From Thermothielavioides terrestris NRRL 8126 (lineage: Eukaryota; Ascomycota; Sordariomycetes; Sordariales; Chaetomiaceae), in NCBI RefSeq assembly GCF_000226115.1, contig NC_016457.1:3100001-3164000 (forward strand): a stretch of 64,000 bases of DNA, written 5' to 3'. Of the stretch, positions 57,660 through 64,000 are shown one piece after another. The notes below the pieces were generated by a model, which was not told where the DNA came from, made no database searches, and saw only the letters and a list, made by a program, of their open reading frames with translations. Position numbers and translations under genes: made by a program. Numbering within the stretch: the first letter of the stretch is position 1; each line of letters opens with the position of its first letter.

Positions 57660-57800
57660 GAGCCACCTACCCTGCACCTCAGGCGCAGTGGTGGTTGTCT
57701 CCCAAAGGACCTACCCTGCACTGTCTCCCAACCGACCTACCCTGCACCTCTCCCACGCGATCTACCCTGCATCTCCTACCTACCCTGCACCCCCTATATT
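57660..57800. repeat. CCTACCCTGCAC minisatellite-like array
   Basis: The word CTACCCTGCA recurs six times, at intervals from about 16 to 45 bp, with variable CTCCC-rich spacers. It sits at the junction of the truncated LTR element and the next block. Confidence 0.7.
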
Positions 57801-57897
57801 TGAACGGCTACATCTAAACTAAACCTTTACCAAAATAGGACTAGCTTATATATATCAATAGCTTAGTCAAAGGACTATATATCTATATATATACTAT

Positions 57898-57914
57898 TTA
57901 GGGTTAGGGTTAGT
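57898..57914. repeat. Interstitial telomere-like repeat
   Basis: TTTAGGGTTAGGGTTAG holds two complete TTAGGG units plus a partial one, on the plus strand. TTAGGG is the standard telomere unit in filamentous ascomycetes. Confidence 0.8.
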
Positions 57915-57987
57915 AAGGCCTTCAAATTTGGGGTTAAAGTAGGTGAGACAGTAGAGGCAGTGGGCACAGTGATTGGTTAGAGCCAGT

Positions 57988-58001
57988 TCGCGAGCTCGCG
58001 A
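57988..58001. repeat. 14-bp perfect palindrome
   Basis: TCGCGAGCTCGCGA is fully self-complementary. It lies about 100 bp upstream of a TATATAA box at about 58101, possibly part of a retroelement promoter. Confidence 0.6.
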
Positions 58002-58199
58002 GCCGATTTTTAGGAAAACCCGGCCAAATGAGTTTTGCGAGTGTAGGAAATCCGCCCCACAGCCCGCTAGCTCGTACAAAACACTGCACCTAGGCCGGTG
58101 GGTATATAAGCGAGAGAGGAGATGCCCGCTCAGTAGTGGAATACAAAGCTGTTCAACGCAATACAAGCCTATATTAGTCCTTTATCTAGCCTGTGCCGC

Positions 58200-60430
58200 A
58201 CTGCCACTATAGAAGGCTACAGGCCTATTAGGCCCTATAAGCCCTTCTACGTTCTCCCACCTAGTTCTAAGCTATAGTGCTGCGAAAGCTTCTAGAATAA
58301 CCTAATCTCAATAGGTTATAAGCCTAGAAGTGCACTATCCGGGTCCTATAGGCTTATAAGGTTTATCCTTAGAGCCTAATCGCTACGAAAAAGCTTAGTT
58401 GGTTCCTTCGTTGGCTCTAGAAGAAGCTTTAGTAGGTTAGAAGCCCCCTAACGGGTTAGAAGCCCCTTAGAAGGTTAGAAGCCCCAAAGCGGGTTAACAA
58501 AGGCCTATCGTTGTTCAAAACTAACATTGTTAGTTAGTTGATTGTGCTAGGAAATCAACACGGCTAACAGAGCCTATTTAGGCCTATTAAATGGTGCCTT
58601 TGAGGTCTATACATTAGCCGTACGTCCACTGAATCCGCAAGCTGTGGTTGCCTATTAGGGGTGTAAAATAGAGGGTAGAATACCCTCGAGAGACCTAAAA
58701 TAGGCCCTCCTAACAGCCTGATCACCTGTTAGTTCTACCTCGTCCTAGTAGGGTAGGTAAAACGCAGTGTAAAAACACTGTCTACTGCTATAGCCAGTAG
58801 TTGTAGCCTTAGTACTACGTAAAACCCTTATCCTATACAGTATTGTATTAGGATAGTAGCTCTATAGAGGTCACTGGTTCTAGGTAACTAGAACTGCCAC
58901 TAGATAGCGAATAGTGGTTGCACTGCTGTAAGTGCGTAAAACGCCTTGCCTATAGGAAAGTCTGATAGTAGGCCTAGTATAGAACCTGCTATACTAGTAA
59001 AGACCTAAAAAGAGGCTTAGGCTTAGTAAGGCTAGAGCCTTACTAGATGGCCACCTAGCCTAGCGGTACTGGGTTAGGCCCCGGGGCGTAGGTGCCTGCA
59101 CAGAGGCCTCCTCCAGATGACGAGGAAGACTCCGAAATGGAGGATTCGGCCTAGTAGGAGAAAGCTAGGGCTAGATTTAAGGCCTAAAGGCTTCAAATAG
59201 CCCAGTTACAGAATATAGTAAGCCGTCTAGCCAATCAAATAGAGGCTTTGAAGGTGCAAGCTAGTGCTAGTAATAGTGGTGGTTCTACTACTGCCACTAC
59301 TACTGCCCCTTAGCCTACACCTGTATAACCTACTCCTATAGAGGCAGTAGACACTATAGCTAGTGATTTGGCTATCAATAGTAGGCTAGCTAAAGAGCTA
59401 TCAAAGAAGGTCTATAAATTTCTAGAGACTCAGAGGCTTATAGGGCTAGAGAACTTCGAACTCTAGAAGTAAGCGCTGAATATTATATTTAGGGCCCTTG
59501 GCCTTCCCAATTTTACTAGTGATCCCACTAGTATAGCTCACTATAGTGACTAGTCACAGGCTATAGTTCTAATGCTTCTATAGAATAATATTGGACCTAG
59601 GCCACAGGCTACTATAGTTTGGCAAACTAGCCCTATCGAAGCCTATAGGCTTCTAATACAACGGTACTCCCACTCTGCTGAAATTCAACGGGACTCTCTA
59701 TATAGAGAGTACCACGCTCTGAAATTCAGCAGTTATAGTGGTTCGCTAGCTGATTTCAATGCTAGCTTTTCCAACTTAATTAGTAGGTTGGCCCTTGCAG
59801 GGGTGGTTATCTAGCCTATAGATTAAGTGAATCACTATCTATAGGCTATAGAAAAAGCCTTTCCTCAGTAGGCTAAACGGCAATGTAGTACGCTACGTAC
59901 TATGCAGGCACTAGGCTCTAGTACTAATGTACTAAACCTCAACTTCCTAATAGCTGATCTAGTTGAAGAGCAAAGGAACCTAGCCTCTACTTTAGCTAAA
60001 CAAATGGCTAATAGAGCCTCTAAAGGCTCTAAAAATAAGGGTTCTAAAGGCCCTAAGCCACAAGGCTCAGGGTCTAAAGAGCCTAAAAGCCAAGGCTAAA
60101 AGGGTAGCAAAAAGTGGAAGAAGGGCTCTAAGCCTTCTAATAACCAAAAAGGCAATAGGCGCTCCTTTACCTGTATAGCAGGCTCCTACAATATCGCTAG
60201 TGGCCAGTATAGCGATAGTTCTTTAGAGAATTTAAATACTAAAGAAATACTGCCTCCTAGTGGTCTTTCAACTGCAAAGAAAGCTATAAAGAAGGCTAGT
60301 ATTGTAGAAGATACGCCTTGCGATAACTCCTGCAACCACTCTGTATTCAAGGACTCTCTACTGTATAATACTAGTGAAGTGGTGCAAAACCTCTATACCA
60401 ACCTACCCTACTACACCTAGGACTAGGCGC
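58200..60430 (+). mobile_element. RIP-killed retroelement: leader and gag-like region
   Basis: Reading through TAG codons gives a gag-type protein. An acidic start (PPPDDEEDSEMEDSA) is near 59110, with a coiled segment IVSRLANQIEALKVQ. A capsid-like part (YRLLIQRYSHSAEIQRDSLY, FNASFSNLISRLALAG) lies at about 59640-59810. A Lys/Ser/Gly-rich tail stays open as ORF 59902-60099. The beginning of pol may follow (RSFTCIAGSYNIAS) but stops being readable near 60430. A TATA box at about 58101 may mark an LTR-type promoter. No matching terminal repeats were found, so the ends are unknown. Confidence 0.65.
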
Positions 60431-62893
60431 GCGAGATAGTCCCTAGAGGAATGTAGTGCCCCTCTGGACGGATGAAGATAGTGTATATCAAGTGGTAGGA
60501 AGGATGTCTCCTAAGAGGAAAACACATAGCTTAGGTACGTCTAGTGGGATACAGTAGAAAAGACAGAAGACAATAAGAATATAGTTAGAGCTCAATAGCT
60601 CGAATGCCTATCGTCTAGATAGAGGTAGGACAACAAAAGGAGAGGCTTAATAGCCTTTTTAGAAGAAGGAGAACTACTAATCGTAGTATCAACGAACGTA
60701 TATTGACAACTATTTAATATCTTACTTAATAATAAAGAAGATAGGCTTAGCCTATTTAAATATATATAACTAGAGGGTTAGACCTCCCTTAGCAATGGAT
60801 ATAACGCTTTAAGACAAATAGAAAAATAGAAAAACTAGGTCCTCTATATCTAAGTAGTCTATCACCCTAATCTATACTTCCTTTTTAAGCTTGCTATATA
60901 CTCCTATAGGCAAGCTTATACTTGAAAAGCTCTTTAATATACACCTCTTATTGTCGCTACTCCTTGAGTTGCTCTCTATATATAGCTCTCTCGGTTTATA
61001 AAGGTCCAGCTAGCTATAGTAGTTAATTACGCTATCTCTTATACTCCTCTACCTCCTTGATATATATATCCTAGCCTTGCTACTATACTAGATACTTATA
61101 TTTGTAGGCGAAGGTATAGTTATATAAGTTGTATAATAGTAGGCGAAGTAGATGTCTAGGCTTTATAAGCTCCTTATAAGGGTGCTTACTATAGTACTAT
61201 ACTGAGGGTAACGTTTAGCCAAATAACGTAGATAATCCTTACGCCTAAAGATACTTCTATACTAGAGTATAAAGTATCTTAAAGTAGTCTAGCCTCCTTA
61301 TAAGCGTATAGACAAGTGTCTCCTCTTCCTAGAGGTAAGGATTAAGTACTATCTTCTTAAAGGCTATTTATACTAATACCTTAAGGTTCTTAACTAGTTT
61401 ACTCCTAAGGAGATGCTCCTAGTCTATCTTGTCTATAGGGGTATCGACAAGCCTTTATATCGTAGTCGTTTATAGTATAGTAATCTCTATAATCTTAGCT
61501 TCGATATTCTACTAAGTCGATATATTGTTAAAATCCTCTATAAATGCTATTAACGGACCTAAAGCAACTAGCTAGTCCTCTAATTAGAGGGGTAGAACAG
61601 TGCTAGGTACTAGAAACGTACCCTATAGTTGTTGTCTAAGGTCGTTTATAGGGTCTTATAAAGGTAGTATACCGCTAAACTATCTATCTAGTGGGAGTCC
61701 TACGACCCTATAGTAGTATATCTAATACACTATATCCTTCTTTAACTAGGGCGTGAAGATGATTTAGGCAACGGTGATTACTCCTTTCTTACTCTAGTTA
61801 GGGAGCTAGGCTTCCTTGAACACTACTAAGTATATAGCTAGGATCCTAAGTTCTATATCACTAAAATAGTCGTAGAGATATATAGGCAAGTTATCGAATT
61901 TAGGGATATTAGATATAAACACGTCGTTGGCTTAAAGGACTTCGATCATCTCGTCTTTATTATACTCTAAGAGCATAGGCTATATAGGTTCTTAGGTCGA
62001 AGACAATAGGTCTAGAGGGAGCTTATACATCTTCTCTTTGTTCTACTACAACGAAGGGATTCCCTTAGTGTAGAGTAGGCAATCCTTAAAGGTGCTAAGA
62101 GCATTCCTATAAGCTCCTAACTATAAGTGTAATATATACTATTATACAACTATCTTACTATTTCCCTAGTATAGCCAAAGCTAGGGTAGCCTAAACTATA
62201 TCTATCTATCTAAAAGGCGGGGCTAGAGCTTTTAAAGAAAAGCCTATATAAACTTAAAGGTAAACTATCTATACTTTTATTCTAAACTTTGCTAAAGGCA
62301 GTAGATAATAACCTCCTTATATAGCTACGACTAAAGAAACCTATAGATAGACTAGAAAGTAATCTAGATCTTTAATAAGATATTAGTATATATCTCTATA
62401 CTCTTAAATATAGAGTCGAAGTAGTAAAGCTAGCCTACAACTTAGTCGAAGATCGTAATAGCCTAATGCCTTTTGTCAATAAAGTAAAGGAAGACCTAGA
62501 AACGATAACGGTTAGCAATAACCTTCTAGTTAGACTAGTAGAACTCCTTTGGTATAGGACTAGTATCTAAGATAGGCTATAGATAGAACTAGAGACAGTC
62601 TTTATAAAGATAAAAGAAAAACTATATAACGTCTAAGATCATCTAGCCCTCTAGCTATTCCTTAGCGAGCAGTATACCTTCTATATCAAAGAGCGAAATA
62701 CCTATATCTACGAAACTAACCTTAAAAAACCAATCTATCGTATACCTTCCCTTTAGCTAGCCTAGGAATAGGTAGCTTATAATCTTAGAGTTTACGCTAA
62801 GCCGAGGGCTCTAAATCCAGTTGGGCTACTAGTTGATTACATCTTATAGGTACTTCTTTAGGGTCTATAGAAATAGAAAAAGCTTAGGACTAG
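60431..62893 (-). mobile_element. RIP-degraded block with a Ulp1-like frame on the minus strand
   Basis: The composition is RIP-damaged throughout. On the minus strand at about 62700-62350, reading through stops gives LFDIEGILLAKE*LEG*MIL, then YFIDKRH*AITIFD and *LYYFDSI. With the stops read as Trp or Gln, this order (WLxxW..., HWAxxxxD, YYFDS) matches a C48 protease domain with its catalytic His and Asp. The Gln/Cys half was not found. Large fungal DNA transposons can carry Ulp1-like proteases, which would explain its presence here. The rest of the block (60500-62300) has no recognisable content on either strand. Confidence 0.4.
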
Positions 62894-62898
62894 TCTCC
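62894..62898. repeat. Target-site duplication, left (TCTCC)
   Basis: Precedes the miniature LTR and is repeated at 63290-63294. Confidence 0.85.
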
Positions 62899-62967
62899 TG
62901 TCACAATGGGCAAAAGGACATCCTTGCCCTGCAAAGGCTAGGGGCACCCTATATACTGTGCGCGACA
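62899..62967. repeat. TRIM terminal repeat, left copy (69 bp)
   Basis: It contains CCTTGCCCTGCAAAGG and a CTATATAC TATA-like word 20 bp from its end. It is the same length as the right copy, with no indels. Confidence 0.85.
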
Positions 62968-63220
62968 CACCCCCTAGACCTTGGAGGGTCAACCACAAGG
63001 GCTGCCAAACGCACAAGTCTCTGTTTTCCCAGACTCTCAGCTCCCGCAACCTCTCGCAACTAGCTCAAGGTCCCCATCAGCGTTGCACGCTAGGGCGTCG
63101 ACGGTCTAACACGAGCTGGTCGGACTGTGGTTCGAACTATAGACCTTTGCGTGTTGTAGCTGCTATGCGCAGGGAACGGCCGGCGAGATGCAAGACCACT
63201 GCGCGAACCAGGCTCATAAC

Positions 63221-63289
63221 TGTCACAACGGGCAAAAGAATATCCTTGCCCTGCAAAGGCCAAGGGCACCCTATATACTGTACGCGACA
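63221..63289. repeat. TRIM terminal repeat, right copy (69 bp)
   Basis: Matches the left copy end to end. No clear polypurine tract precedes it (the preceding bases are GGCTCATAAC), which is unusual for an LTR element. Confidence 0.85.
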
Positions 63290-63294
63290 TCTCC
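63290..63294. repeat. Target-site duplication, right (TCTCC)
   Basis: Identical to 62894-62898. Confidence 0.85.
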
Positions 63295-64000
63295 CTAAGG
63301 TAACTTAGCATCTTTAAGTCTGGCTCTTGCCCTATAAGGGAGGCGTAATACCTTGCTTAATCGCTATCTTCTATAAGCCTCTATAAACCTAGTGGTATAT
63401 AAAACTTAAGCTCTCTAAGTAGCTGCTTCCATCCTAGGGTAGCGGTTATATTAGCCTAAGATTGTATAGGCCTTATAAAATCAGGAATCCTACAATGACC
63501 TATAGCAATGTTTACGATAGTATATAAAAATTTAGCTTAATAAAAAAGTCATTCTCTAGGCAAAAAGATCTAGACCGATTAAAGCGATCGCAAGAAAATC
63601 CAAAGCATAGTAAGCGAAGTAGAAGAAATGGTTGATTGTAAAAGAACTGGTAGGAAGATTAAGAAAAAGGGGTAGGCAAGCCTTCGAAGGTAGAAGGGCT
63701 ACTTAGCTCTTTCCTAAACTAGGTGAAAGAAAACAGATAAAGCTCATAGCGTCTACTAATTGGCTAGAAATAAATATTCGCCCCCTAAATTCTTAAGGCC
63801 TTCCTCTCCTCTTTACTATCCTAAAACTATTTTCTTCCTCTAACCCTCTTGCTACTTTATTCTAGTGCCCTCGTCTCTATAAGTAGATTAGGTTCTTAGT
63901 AGTCGAGTCTTCCATTTCCCTTTCAAATTTATATATAGCTTCTATATACGAATTTACAACCTAGAAACTATAATACTAAGCAGCTAATATACCTATAATA
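63295..64000. repeat. RIP-degraded repeat block, right edge
   Basis: TA-rich, TG-poor sequence continuing from before the TRIM element. I recognise no coding content; it runs off the window. Confidence 0.65.

Larger units (their letters stand above)
62899..63289. mobile_element. Miniature LTR (TRIM-like) retroelement, 391 bp
   Basis: Two 69-bp direct repeats, 62899-62967 and 63221-63289, each start TGTCACAA and end GCGACA (TG...CA). They are flanked by TCTCC on both sides. They differ at about eight positions, all transitions. The 253-bp interior has no ORF of interest. It contains GGTTCGAACTA, close to a pol III B-box. A Tyr/Trp-type protease, integrase or RT is absent, so it would depend on another element for movement. 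Base composition is normal, unlike the RIP-damaged DNA on each side. Orientation is not determined. Confidence 0.82.

Overview
The window is nuclear DNA from a filamentous ascomycete (Pezizomycotina, most likely Sordariomycetes). The genes have short 50-140 nt introns with GTRNGT-type donors and CTRAY-like branch points. The protein families are typical of these fungi: CFEM/Pth11-type receptors, a small-oligopeptide OPT transporter, BBE-type FAD oxidases and a FungN-like protein. The repeats carry heavy RIP-type (repeat-induced point mutation) damage. In the damaged blocks TG and CA are strongly depleted, TA is enriched, CG is kept, and Trp and Gln codons have become stops. All introns below were placed by eye from splice signals, reading phase and protein continuity. 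None was checked by alignment.

Layout. 1-~2800 is a RIP-degraded repeat. 3345-4566 is a phosphatidylserine decarboxylase (-). 5125-11156 is a complete but RIP-killed Ty1/copia element with 210-bp LTRs and a CAACG target-site duplication. 11233-14794 holds a divergent pair, a disordered nuclear-type protein (-) and an FHA-like/kinase protein (+). 15533-17552 is a secreted type-B carboxylesterase. 19499-22339 is a C2H2 plus fungal_trans regulator, convergent with a secreted FAD oxidase (22742-24413, -). A small unknown ORF, a GFA/CENP-V-fold protein, an intron-containing tRNA-Ile(AAU) and a CorA-like C-terminal gene occupy 25.6-28.8 kb. A second secreted FAD oxidase lies at 30669-32734 and a CFEM-Pth11-type receptor at 35438-37182. 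A FungN-like protein with a degenerate retropepsin-like tail is at 37622-39043 (-). An MSS116-type DEAD-box helicase is at 41127-43007 (-) and an OPT transporter at 43756-46683 (-). A Ulp1-like cysteine protease is at 49239-51338 and a second Pth11-type receptor at 51708-53314 (-).

From 54.2 kb to the right end the window is mostly mobile DNA. It holds two tandem TA-flanked MITEs, the first with another inverted-repeat element nested inside it. An MFS transporter pseudogene follows, then a second LTR related to the copia family, a RIP-killed gag, and a RIP-killed frame with Ulp1-like motifs. Near the right edge is a 391-bp miniature LTR retrotransposon (TRIM-like) with 69-bp LTRs and a TCTCC duplication, inserted into the RIP-damaged DNA.

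The esterase, C2H2 regulator, two FAD oxidases and GFA-fold protein lie within 17 kb and could form a small metabolic neighbourhood. There is no PKS, NRPS or terpene core enzyme, so that is only a suggestion. The least conventional observations are the miniature LTR element, the nested MITEs, the FungN-like/retropepsin-like protein that lacks its catalytic Asp, and the Ulp1-like motifs inside RIP-damaged DNA.
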